The notes under the pieces are model-generated. The model saw only the letters and a list, made by a program, of their open reading frames with translations, was not told the origin of the DNA and made no database searches. A stretch of DNA of 5,883 nt from an uncultured bacterium (GTDB lineage Bacteria > Verrucomicrobiota > Kiritimatiellia > CAIKKV01 > CAITUY01): contig CAIZMS010000212.1 of the NCBI GenBank assembly GCA_903934155.1, forward strand, positions 1 through 5,883, written 5' to 3'. Within the stretch, counting starts at the first letter, position 1. Every line of letters starts with the position of its first letter. Both the position numbers and the translations under genes were made by a program. Positions 1 through 5,883 of this stretch are shown one piece after another.

Positions 1-366
1 GATGAGCCCACCTCCGGTCTTGACCCGATCGCGTGTCGTGAAGTCAAGGATCTCCTCCTCATCCTCGCCCGGCAGGGAAAAACAATCCTGATCTGTTCGC
101 ATCATCTTGCCGATATGCAGGACATCTGTAGCCGGGTCGCCATCCTGCTCCAGGGCGAAGTGTGCGCAACCGGCTCCGTTCAGGAGTTGCTGGCCACGCC
201 GGACACGCTGAAACTCACCCTTCAGGCCCCCTCACAAACTACGCTAACGGCCGTTCTGGACCTCCTGGAGCGGGAAACCGGAACGCGCCCTCAGGTCGAC
301 CACACAGGGCGAACCCTGGAATCAGTTTACATCGAAACGGTGTCACAAAGGAAATCGGCTCCATGA
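1..366 (+). CDS. ABC transporter ATP-binding protein, C-terminal part (5' end outside window)
   Basis: The reading frame is open from base 1 to a TGA at 364-366, giving the last 121 residues of an ABC ATPase. It begins exactly at the end of Walker B: D1 and the catalytic glutamate E2, followed by the D-loop SGLDP (residues 5-9). The H-loop histidine is H34 in the motif CSHHL, followed by the family-typical stretch DICSRVAILLQGEV (41-54). Walker A and the LSGGQ signature must lie upstream of the window. The protein would hydrolyse ATP in the cytoplasm to drive the membrane partner encoded next. The C-terminal tail of about 60 residues after G58 is typical of ABC-2 (drug, polysaccharide or NosF-like) ATPases. 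The stop overlaps the start of the permease gene by ATGA, so the two are almost certainly translationally coupled. The substrate is unknown. The family call is very secure. Confidence 0.96.
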   Translation, partial: DEPTSGLDPIACREVKDLLLILARQGKTILICSHHLADMQDICSRVAILLQGEVCATGSVQELLATPDTLKLTLQAPSQTTLTAVLDLLERETGTRPQVDHTGRTLESVYIETVSQRKSAP

Positions 367-1751
367 GCACCCATGCCGGGAAATCTCTGATGCGGATTTC
401 GGCGCTGGCGGGCCTGACCGTTCGCGACGCCGTGCGTTCGCGACTCCTGGTTTCCCTCGGAGGAATTCTAATCATTGGATTGATCGGTCTGCCGTTGCTG
501 ATCTCAGGGGACAATACCCTGACGGGCCGGCTTCAGGTCATCCTGAACTACACCCTGAGCTTCGCTGTCACCATGCTTTCGATTGTTACGCTTTGGACAG
601 CGTGTGGAGGGGTCTCCTCTGAAATCCAGGATCGGCGCCTCTATCTGGTCCTAACCAAGCCCGTCCACCGGCACGAACTCTGGCTGGGGAAATGGCTTGG
701 TATTGTCGCCCTGAATGCCCTGTTACTGACCCTCACCGGGTTGATCATCGGAGTCATGATCTGGCACACGCTTCGCGCCTCGCCCGAGTCCGAGTCCGTG
801 AGACGCCAGGCGCGCGAGCAATTTCTCCTGGCCCGTGAATCGCGGCTTCCCGAATCACCCGTTTCGGCGCAACAGGCCCTTTCCAGTGCCGAGGCTCTGG
901 TTAAATCCGGCCGAGCCCCCGCAGGAATGGACGCCGTGCAAGTCGCGACAGAACTGATGAAGGAGTTGAAAAGTGCCCGGTTCGTCATCGTCCCGACGGG
1001 TACGGTTCACTTCGCCTACCACCTTTCAACCCCGTGCACCGGTGCCAACGATGGGATTTTAAATTACAGGATCGAATCCTCCCGTCCGGAACGCAACCCT
1101 ATTCCCGCCCTATGGGAGATCCAGACCACTGGAGGAATAGCGCTTCACCTTTCTGTAACCAACTATCCCGGCCTGCCCAACCATCTGCTGATTCCCGGGT
1201 CCATGATGCAGGGGGCACAGTCCCTCACCCTGACATATCACCGGCTTGACAGCAGCAGTCCCGCAACGCTGTTTATGGCCCAGAATGGCCAGGAGCCGGA
1301 ATTATTGATCCCCTCCGGTTCCTGGGCGATGAATCTGGGCAGGGGCCTCCTGATGATCCTGTGCCGACTGGCTTTTCTCTCCGCCCTCGGATTGACAGCG
1401 GGGTGTCTTCTCTCAACACCGGTGGCCGTATTTGTGGCCTTTTTCATCATGGTGCTTCTGACCTTGTCCGGCTATGTGGAGTCAGTGGCAACAAGTGGCG
1501 TATTCTATATCCCGCACGAAGGCGCCGCGCTCACCAAGACCTGGCTGGACAAGATCATTCTGACTCAATTCAAAGGGCTCAACAGTCTCACCCAGCCGCT
1601 GCTCCGGCTTGATCCAGTACCGTTGCTCGAGGAAGGACGCCGGATCAGCTGGCTCCTGACCGCCCACGCCGTGGCCTGGCTCGCCGGCCTTTACACCGCC
1701 GTCACCGCCGTCATCGGAATTTTTCTATTCAACCGTCGGGAGATGGGCTGA
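363..1751 (+). CDS. ABC-2 type transporter permease with large extracytoplasmic domain
   Basis: This 462-residue membrane protein is the likely partner of the upstream ATPase. The ATG at 363 was chosen because it overlaps the preceding TGA as ATGA and has an AAAGGAAA ribosome site (347-354) at 8-nt spacing. The same frame is open further upstream, but that part only shadows the ATPase gene. Hydrophobic segments fall at about residues 28-47, 59-80, 111-136, 328-349, 353-372 and 431-455, giving six predicted helices. The N-terminal segment VRDAVRSRLL and the loop after helix 2 (SSEIQDRRLYLVLTKPVHRHEL) resemble NosY/ABC-2 permeases. About 190 residues between helices 3 and 4 are soluble: a charged, Ala/Glu/Arg-rich probably helical part (about 140-205), then a part that looks beta-rich (about 206-320). 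The protein probably works as a dimer or with a second permease. Exporter versus other function and the substrate cannot be decided. The family is secure at the level of ABC-2 permease. Confidence 0.9.
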   Translation: MSTHAGKSLMRISALAGLTVRDAVRSRLLVSLGGILIIGLIGLPLLISGDNTLTGRLQVILNYTLSFAVTMLSIVTLWTACGGVSSEIQDRRLYLVLTKPVHRHELWLGKWLGIVALNALLLTLTGLIIGVMIWHTLRASPESESVRRQAREQFLLARESRLPESPVSAQQALSSAEALVKSGRAPAGMDAVQVATELMKELKSARFVIVPTGTVHFAYHLSTPCTGANDGILNYRIESSRPERNPIPALWEIQTTGGIALHLSVTNYPGLPNHLLIPGSMMQGAQSLTLTYHRLDSSSPATLFMAQNGQEPELLIPSGSWAMNLGRGLLMILCRLAFLSALGLTAGCLLSTPVAVFVAFFIMVLLTLSGYVESVATSGVFYIPHEGAALTKTWLDKIILTQFKGLNSLTQPLLRLDPVPLLEEGRRISWLLTAHAVAWLAGLYTAVTAVIGIFLFNRREMG

Positions 1752-1771
1752 TCGACGGGATGATCACTCCC

Positions 1772-2182
1772 TCATGGGTCGATATTTTCCAGCGCCAGTG
1801 TCTTCGTATTGATCCTGCGGTAATAGCAGTTCCGGGGCTGGCCCTTCTGGTTCTTGGTATGGCAGATCCCGCCGCGACGCGGCCGGACGGTATAGACCAG
1901 GGAATTCTGTTCGCAGTTCACAAAGGCTTCCACGAGATCGTAGGTCTCGCCCGAAGTCTTCCCCTTCTCCCACAGCTCGTTTCGCGACGTACTCCACAGG
2001 ACTACGGTGCCGGATGCCAAGGTTTTTTTCATAGCCGTCTCATTCGTGTAGGCCACCAGAATCACCTCGCGTGAGTCGGCATTCTGGATCGCCACCGGGA
2101 TCACATCCGAACACACCTTCGCCACCTTGGCGATTTTACTGAAGTCCAATGCCAGCTTCAGTCCTTCTTCCAGTTCTTTCAT
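1772..2182 (-). CDS. hisI: Phosphoribosyl-AMP cyclohydrolase-like protein (HisI) with altered metal motif
   Basis: This cytoplasmic protein of 136 residues matches the HisI fold from end to end. HisI opens the adenine ring of phosphoribosyl-AMP in the third step of histidine synthesis. Recognisable pieces are IPVAIQNADSREVILVAYTN (28-47), LWSTSRNELWEKGKTSG (62-78), GGICHTK (104-110) and NCYYRR (118-123). The family's zinc cysteines appear kept as C90, C107 and C119, with a longer gap between the last two than in the common CHTG-x-x-SC form. The usual DCDxD motif, whose aspartates bind magnesium, reads N89-C90-E91-Q92-N93. The changes look coherent rather than degenerate, so this may be a distinct subfamily, not a dead gene. 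No HisE (pyrophosphohydrolase) domain is fused. It is the last gene of the - strand block, 49 bp after mscL, with a GGAAGAGGG ribosome site about 10 nt before the ATG, and no other his gene is present. It ends 20 bp from the convergent permease gene. The family call is firm; the activity is less certain because of the motif. Confidence 0.9.
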   Translation of the reverse strand: MKELEEGLKLALDFSKIAKVAKVCSDVIPVAIQNADSREVILVAYTNETAMKKTLASGTVVLWSTSRNELWEKGKTSGETYDLVEAFVNCEQNSLVYTVRPRRGGICHTKNQKGQPRNCYYRRINTKTLALENIDP

Positions 2183-2231
2183 AATACCACCACCCTCTTC
2201 CTTAACTATGCTCCTGAACCCCGAACCTTTT

Positions 2232-2657
2232 TTACTTCCTCAAAAGGTCCCTGATCTCCGTCAACAACTTGATATCCGCCGGCGGCTCAATCGAGGCGTC
2301 AGGATTGGCTTCCTCTTTTCTGCGCATGGCGTTCATCCCCTTCATCATTAGAAAAATAGCGAAGGTCACAATGAGAAAATCAATGATGGTATTGATGAAT
2401 AGCCCGATGTTAACCGTGGCAACCCCGGCGGCCTTGGCTGCGGCCAGAGTCTTGAATGAGCCTTTACTGAGATCAAGCACGACAAACAGGTTGGAGAAAT
2501 CCACCCCGCCCATAAGCTTCCCGATTGGCGGCATGATGACATCCGTGACCAGTGAGGTAATAATCTTCCCGAAGGCCCCGCCGATAATGATACCGATGGC
2601 CATATCCATCACATTGCCCCGCATCGCAAATTTCTTAAATTCCTGAACCATACTCAT
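2232..2657 (-). CDS. mscL: Large-conductance mechanosensitive channel MscL
   Basis: The 141-residue product is a clear MscL, the inner-membrane pentameric channel that opens under membrane tension and releases solutes during hypo-osmotic shock. Seen directly: the N-terminal amphipathic helix and family signature (EFKKFAMRGNVMDMAIG, 6-22), the glycine/alanine-rich pore helix TM1 (about 16-46, including IMPPIGKLMGG at 41-51), a periplasmic loop (about 52-80), TM2 (about 82-106, FINTIIDFLIVTFAIF) and the C-terminal bundle helix (LLTEIRDLLRK, 131-141). The length matches the family. The first ATG is preferred because a strong AGGAGGAG site (2663-2670) lies 5-7 nt upstream; Met3 would be too far away. 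The gene follows the GDYXXLXY gene by 42 bp and precedes hisI by 49 bp. The short AT-rich gap upstream also holds a possible promoter of its own. The identity is very secure. Confidence 0.98.
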   Translation of the reverse strand: MSMVQEFKKFAMRGNVMDMAIGIIIGGAFGKIITSLVTDVIMPPIGKLMGGVDFSNLFVVLDLSKGSFKTLAAAKAAGVATVNIGLFINTIIDFLIVTFAIFLMMKGMNAMRRKEEANPDASIEPPADIKLLTEIRDLLRK

Positions 2658-2677
2658 ATCAACTCCTCCTTTATTTG

Positions 2678-2686
2678 ATTATCACA
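2678..2686 (-). promoter_or_regulatory. Possible extended -10 promoter for mscL
   Basis: Read on the - strand, this is TGTGATAAT: a TGn extension plus GATAAT, one mismatch from TATAAT. It lies in an AT-rich gap within otherwise GC-rich DNA. Transcription would start near 2671, just before the strong AGGAGG site of mscL. No good -35 box is found at 16-18 bp (TGGATT at 18 bp is weak), which an extended -10 can tolerate. This would allow mscL and hisI to be expressed apart from the upstream genes. The call rests on the motif alone. Confidence 0.35.
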
Positions 2687-2699
2687 AGCTTTGAAAAAA

Positions 2700-3698
2700 T
2701 CAATCCACCCGGCCGCCGCCGAAGGCGCGGCTGGGAAGCTCACCTTGCCAGATAAGCGACGATTGTTTCAAGGCGCGACATTCTTCCAGAGACGGCGATC
2801 GATAAATCAACCGGAACATAGATCCAAATCGCTGAATCTCGCTAATGTTATTGGTTTTTCCTGCATGGACGACAAACCATTCCGGCCGGGTCATATCCAC
2901 CCGCACGACATGGCTCTCGCCGGGTTTCAACACCACCACATCCGCATCCGTCACCGCAGGCCGCTCCAAACCGACTCCCACCCATTTCCAATCACGGGTG
3001 CCCCAGGAACGGATCCAGTCATTCTCCAATGACAGGAAACGGCCCCCGGGTTGATCCACTACGGCAAGGGTATTGGACGAAATATTCATCAGCGTGAGGG
3101 TCACCGAACGAATCTGCCGGTTTGTCGGCGAGACCGTCTCCAGCTTGGTGCCGACACCCAGATTGCACCACCGGTACCCTTTCATGACCGATACGCCCTT
3201 CCCAGACACCGCCACTTCCATTTCCAGAGGCACTTGAATCTCGCCGCGCCGACGCAACTCCTCCATCTGCTTGGCCTTGTCAGGCTGCGCGAAGAAAGCC
3301 TCCAGTCCGTATCGGACCGGAATCGTCTCTGTGTTTCCCCAGTAACGATCCACCCGCCCACGCAAGAAAAGCCCAGCCACAGGCTTTTTGTCCGACAGGT
3401 AATCCAACGTCGCCACCCCGCCCGCCGTCTGTTTCATGGCGGCATAAACCAATTTCCCATGGGAAGTCCGTCCATCCATCTTTCCGGATAGTGCGCCCCG
3501 CACCTGATTCGTCGGCACCCGACTGAACTCGTAATCCAGCTTCACATAGTTGCCCCGGAACGGATCCACAGGATCCAGGGGCGCGGTGCGCAGGTAAATG
3601 ATCGTCCCCCGGCGCAACACCCATTCCCGCTCACCGGCCATATACCCGAGCACCAGAATCTGAAAAACCACCGTCACTATCATCAATCCGGTTCTCAT
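2700..3698 (-). CDS. GDYXXLXY-family membrane-anchored protein with extra C-terminal domain
   Basis: The 332-residue protein starts with a single hydrophobic segment (about 5-20, signal or anchor), so most of it should be outside the cytoplasm. The family motif is present as GNYVKLDY (49-56), with Asn where the family name has Asp, inside the typical setting of PVDPFRG before and YEFS after. Further family-like parts are LFLRGRVDRYW (110-120), VRYGLEAFF (128-136) and LEMEVAVSGKG plus MKGY (158-175). GDYXXLXY proteins are usually, as I recall, under 200 residues. Here about 155 more residues follow (176-332), apparently beta-rich and Ig-like in character, for example VTLTLMNISSNTLAVVD (199-215) and LKPGESHVVRVDMT (257-270). 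The ATG overlaps the TGA of the DUF2157 gene as ATGA, with GGGAGGGG 6 nt upstream, so translation is coupled. DUF2157 and GDYXXLXY genes are often neighbours in other bacteria, which supports both calls. Biochemical function is unknown. Confidence 0.85.
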   Translation of the reverse strand: MRTGLMIVTVVFQILVLGYMAGEREWVLRRGTIIYLRTAPLDPVDPFRGNYVKLDYEFSRVPTNQVRGALSGKMDGRTSHGKLVYAAMKQTAGGVATLDYLSDKKPVAGLFLRGRVDRYWGNTETIPVRYGLEAFFAQPDKAKQMEELRRRGEIQVPLEMEVAVSGKGVSVMKGYRWCNLGVGTKLETVSPTNRQIRSVTLTLMNISSNTLAVVDQPGGRFLSLENDWIRSWGTRDWKWVGVGLERPAVTDADVVVLKPGESHVVRVDMTRPEWFVVHAGKTNNISEIQRFGSMFRLIYRSPSLEECRALKQSSLIWQGELPSRAFGGGRVD

Positions 3699-5026
3699 TG
3701 GAGGCCCCTCCCTTCCTTTTGTCTGCGGGAACGGGAGTACAGGAATCCCTCAACCAGCAGAACCAACCCAACGGCCAGGAATACACTCCCCCGAATCAAC
3801 TGGCTTTCGAAAAGATCGAAATAACGGGCCACCACCAAAAGCACCAGAAGCACCGACCCGATCACTGTGGGCTTGAGCAGGCCTTCCCGACAGCCCCGTG
3901 CCATCATGGAGGCCACCATCCCGATAAAAACAAGGTTGAAGGGCCCCGCGATGACCCACCCTTCCACCGCATGGGATGCTGTCAGGTCAACCATGCCAAG
4001 AATCACGGTAAGGGGAACCAGATAGACTTCCCATCCGGGATCGCCCTCCTCGCTTCGGATCCTTCCCTTTGTCTTCCAATACGCCAGGCCAATCCATGTG
4101 ACCAACGCCAACGACAACGGAATCAATCCGAATACAAAAGACGGCCAGTGAAGGGATTCGCCATGCCAGTAAAACAGATCGCGGGCAATTTTCGGAAAGC
4201 TCATCAGGTACAACATCACCCAAAAACTCACCCACCCGTAAAACCCGAATATCGGGGCGGCTCCGGAAAAATTGCCAGGATAGGCGGCAAGCTGCGAGAA
4301 GGCAATCAGCACGGCGGAAAAGCTGAGAAAGGTCGAAAACAGAAGCCAGGATGAGTCCCCACCGGCTGGTAGCGAAAACCCATATGAAAAAAGGAATGCG
4401 GGAATCAGAACCGCCAGCAAGATCCGGGATCGTCTCCGCCAGGCCAGGGATCCCAGGATCAAGGCAATACAGGCGGGTGCCACCCAAATCGGGGTGTCGA
4501 AGGCCAGTCGTTCAGCACCACCCCACACCGTCAGGAGAGTGGCCGCCAGGATCGCCTGGGGAATGGACGGCATCACCACCGCCATCGACAGGGCACCCAG
4601 TCCCCAGATCAGGAAGGCATTCGGAAAGTGCTCATCAATATGATAAATCTGGGCAACTAGAAAAATGCCTGCCCCGAAAAGCATCGACCCCAGCAGGGAA
4701 ATCCCCTCCCCAAGGGCACGGGTTCGTTCCGCTCCGAGTTTCAGCCACAGCCCCGACAAATGGGTAAGGGCAACAGCCCCCAGGATAATGGCCAACTTGG
4801 CGAATTTTGGAATCGCATCCCAGTTATACGCCAGCAACAGGATCACTCCGAGCCCGATGATCACCGCCCCCAGGCAGGAAAAAATAATCATGCCCCAGGA
4901 TCGCCCGTTCCGGTCGACCGGATAGCGGGCCTGAAGGACCTCCGCCTGATCGCGAGAGATGAGACCCTCGGTCTGCCAAGTCCGGATTTCACCGCGCAAC
5001 CACTCCTGAGTATCCGACTTTGCCAT
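3695..5026 (-). CDS. DUF2157 polytopic membrane protein
   Basis: This 443-residue protein has a short soluble N-terminus and then about 12-14 hydrophobic segments, starting at about 47-66, 75-95, 106-127 and 137-154 and ending at about 411-430. The N-terminal 150 residues carry the DUF2157 pattern: a helical, charged WLRGEIRTWQTEGLISRDQA (9-28), then LGVILLLAYNWDAIPKFAKL (59-78) and AQIYHIDEHFPNAFLIWGLG (125-144). The C-terminus, with VARYFDLFESQLIRGSVFL (399-417) and a basic tail, matches the end of DUF2157/DUF4401-type proteins. It should sit in the inner membrane; no enzymatic motif is apparent. The start is supported by AAAGGA (5034-5039) at 7-nt spacing. It lies 18 bp after the 3D lipoprotein gene and overlaps the GDYXXLXY gene by 4 bp, so the three are probably co-transcribed. 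The role is not known; an envelope-associated function is inferred from its neighbours only. Confidence 0.87.
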   Translation of the reverse strand: MAKSDTQEWLRGEIRTWQTEGLISRDQAEVLQARYPVDRNGRSWGMIIFSCLGAVIIGLGVILLLAYNWDAIPKFAKLAIILGAVALTHLSGLWLKLGAERTRALGEGISLLGSMLFGAGIFLVAQIYHIDEHFPNAFLIWGLGALSMAVVMPSIPQAILAATLLTVWGGAERLAFDTPIWVAPACIALILGSLAWRRRSRILLAVLIPAFLFSYGFSLPAGGDSSWLLFSTFLSFSAVLIAFSQLAAYPGNFSGAAPIFGFYGWVSFWVMLYLMSFPKIARDLFYWHGESLHWPSFVFGLIPLSLALVTWIGLAYWKTKGRIRSEEGDPGWEVYLVPLTVILGMVDLTASHAVEGWVIAGPFNLVFIGMVASMMARGCREGLLKPTVIGSVLLVLLVVARYFDLFESQLIRGSVFLAVGLVLLVEGFLYSRSRRQKEGRGLQ

Positions 5027-5044
5027 GGCTTCGTCCTTTCTCCT

Positions 5045-5485
5045 TTACCGGGGCCAAACCTGAACCCGAACATACCGCTTCCCCCACTCCACCGCCTCGT
5101 GGTGGGAATCAAAGTACAGGTCAATATGATCCCCCTTGATGGCTCCGCCCTGATCTTCGACCCGTCCGGTCCCGTAGCCCTCAATTTTCATGACCGTGCC
5201 AAAGGGATAGCGCTGGGTATCGGCGGCTATGGTTCCATGTCTGGCATGGGTTCCGCTCGCCGTCATCCCGATCTCCTTGCGTTTTCCCTTGAGAGGACCA
5301 GACGAATAGACGGGCCTTAGCAGCCAGTTGCGGTGCCAGTCGCAGCATTCCCGACAGGGACAGTAGCCGGTCACCAGCATGCGCCGATCCAGTCGCAAGC
5401 CTCCCGGCGGGGGGCGAATCGTGGCGCATCCCGCTCCCAACAGGACCACTCCCAACACTACCGCGATATAGTAAAACCGTTTCAC
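5045..5485 (-). CDS. 3D-domain lipoprotein, putative cell-wall-acting protein
   Basis: From a GTG at 5485 this encodes 146 residues: a basic N-terminus, a hydrophobic core and a lipobox-like LLGAGC ending at C20, hence a probable lipoprotein. The mature part carries a 3D domain, the double-psi barrel named for three aspartates and related to the MltA lytic transglycosylase core. Visible landmarks are MTASGT (74-79), TIAADT (85-90), YPFGTVMKIEGYGTGRVEDQGGA (93-115) and GDHIDLYFDS (118-127). The three aspartates are D111, D122 and D126, all kept, so it may act on peptidoglycan. Before the domain lies a cysteine cluster, YCPCRECCDW (C42, C44, C47, C48). GTG is chosen because it gives a correct lipoprotein signal and has AGGA (5495-5498) 9 nt upstream. 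An ATG at 5572 would add 29 residues that spoil the signal and overlap the divergent gene. It is the first gene of the - strand block. Enzymatic activity is inferred, not shown. Confidence 0.88.
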   Translation of the reverse strand: MKRFYYIAVVLGVVLLGAGCATIRPPPGGLRLDRRMLVTGYCPCRECCDWHRNWLLRPVYSSGPLKGKRKEIGMTASGTHARHGTIAADTQRYPFGTVMKIEGYGTGRVEDQGGAIKGDHIDLYFDSHHEAVEWGKRYVRVQVWPR

Positions 5486-5509
5486 GGGGGCAGATCCTAT
5501 CACTTTTGT

Positions 5510-5537
5510 TGGACAGTCGCCACAAGTTCGGCATAAT
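5510..5537 (+). promoter_or_regulatory. Sigma70-type promoter for the MFS gene
   Basis: TGGACA (5510-5515) and CATAAT (5532-5537) each differ from the -35 and -10 consensus (TTGACA, TATAAT) by one base and are 16 bp apart. A start of transcription about 7 nt after the -10 box would be near 5544, only some 5 nt before the ATG at 5549. The box lies in the 63-bp gap shared with the divergent 3D lipoprotein gene. No comparably good promoter was seen on the - strand for that gene. Confidence 0.6.
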
Positions 5538-5548
5538 CGCCGCCTTTC

Positions 5549-5883
5549 ATGAATCAGAACGAACAAACTCAATCCAGTGTGGCGACCGGAGGGGGGCCAT
5601 CACGAAACAACTTCATTCACCGGACTCTTTCTATTTCCATTCTCGAGGGGTGCGCCTGGGCGGTGATGTGGGGATTTGGAGAATCATTCGTCGGCCCTTT
5701 TTCGGTTTTCCTAAAGGCCAGCGACTTCCTTATGTCGCTGCTTTGCACCTTACCAATCATCCTCGGCGCCATCGCCCAGCTTGTCGGCGCAACCTTGATT
5801 GAGCGACTCGGACGACGGCGCCCCCTGATGGCCCTCACCAGCGGCATTCATGCCCTCGGCTACATCCCCGTGTTCTGGCTCCC
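5549..5883 (+). CDS. Major facilitator superfamily (MFS) transporter, N-terminal part (3' end outside window)
   Basis: The frame is open from ATG 5549 to the window edge, giving 111 residues. A polar N-terminus of about 25 residues is followed by a first helix (about 28-54, ILEGCAWAVMWGFGESFVGPF), a short ASDF turn, a second helix (about 62-83), then ERLGRRRPLM (85-94). The last resembles the MFS motif A between helices 2 and 3 (A81-xxx-E85-R86-x-G88-R89-R90, with Ala and Glu for the usual Gly and Asp). A third helix begins at about 95. An in-frame TAA at 5534-5536 means no earlier start is possible. No ribosome site precedes the ATG, but a promoter close upstream suggests a near-leaderless mRNA. 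The gene is divergent from the 3D lipoprotein gene. The substrate is unknown. The MFS call rests on helix pattern and motif A from a fragment and is good but not certain. Confidence 0.78.
   Translation, partial: MNQNEQTQSSVATGGGPSRNNFIHRTLSISILEGCAWAVMWGFGESFVGPFSVFLKASDFLMSLLCTLPIILGAIAQLVGATLIERLGRRRPLMALTSGIHALGYIPVFWL

Noticed and set aside
162..362. Upstream extension of the permease reading frame by 67 residues
   Set aside because: This stretch overlaps the well-matched ABC ATPase tail in another frame, lacks permease-like sequence, and the ATG at 363 has both a ribosome site and an ATGA overlap.
1757..1771. Near-palindrome GGGATGATCACTCCC between the convergent genes, as a terminator
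   Set aside because: The stem is only about four pairs with a bulge, and no T-run follows on either strand.
2269..2646. Open + strand frame opposite mscL
   Set aside because: mscL on the - strand is unmistakable; this frame has hydrophobic stretches only because it is antisense to membrane helices.
3698..4354. Long + strand open frame (218 codons) opposite the DUF2157 gene
   Set aside because: It is rich in Pro, His, Gln and Lys, matches no family I recognise, and lies wholly antisense to a convincing membrane-protein gene.
4760..5320. Open frame on the + strand spanning the DUF2157/3D junction
   Set aside because: It crosses two genes on the other strand, has no ribosome site or recognisable domain, and looks like an antisense shadow.
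5486..5572. Alternative ATG start at 5572 for the 3D lipoprotein
   Set aside because: It would add 29 residues before the lipoprotein signal and overlap the start of the divergent MFS gene; the GTG at 5485 gives a proper signal sequence and has an AGGA site.
5588..5596. GGAGGGGGG inside the MFS gene as a ribosome site for a later start
   Set aside because: No ATG, GTG or TTG follows in frame at a usable distance.

Overview
The window is a gene-dense stretch of a GC-rich bacterial chromosome. It carries two genes on the + strand at the left edge, a block of five genes on the - strand in the middle, and the start of a divergent + strand gene at the right edge. No RNA genes, insertion sequences, CRISPR arrays or long repeats were seen, and no gap between genes exceeds 63 bases. 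The lipoprotein, the 3D domain and the GDYXXLXY/DUF2157 pair fit a Gram-negative-type envelope. The overall style (NosY-like permease, unusual HisI, Cys-rich 3D lipoprotein, MFS type) resembles the PVC superphylum (Verrucomicrobiota, Kiritimatiellota or Lentisphaerota). That placement is an impression from protein style, not a search result.

Left block (1-1751, +): the C-terminal part of an ABC transporter ATPase and, overlapping it by ATGA, a six-helix ABC-2 type permease with a large extracytoplasmic domain. Together they should form one transporter. Its substrate cannot be read from the sequence.

Middle block (5485 down to 1772, -): in transcription order, a small 3D-domain lipoprotein, a polytopic DUF2157 protein, a GDYXXLXY-family protein with an extra C-terminal domain, the mechanosensitive channel MscL, and a HisI-like phosphoribosyl-AMP cyclohydrolase. 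Spacings are 18 bp, a 4-bp overlap, 42 bp and 49 bp, so this looks like one transcription unit, perhaps with an internal promoter before mscL. Four of the five products are envelope proteins. A wall-acting 3D lipoprotein, two uncharacterised membrane proteins and a tension-gated channel suggest a shared envelope or osmotic role, but this is inference from adjacency. The hisI gene is the metabolic outlier, and its usual DCDxD metal motif reads NCEQN.

Right block (5549-5883, +): the N-terminus of a major facilitator superfamily transporter, divergent from the lipoprotein gene across a 63-bp gap. A good sigma70-type promoter sits so close to its ATG that the mRNA would be almost leaderless.

Most notable: the altered HisI metal site, the GDYXXLXY protein about twice the usual length and coupled to DUF2157, the possible envelope operon, and the near-leaderless MFS gene.
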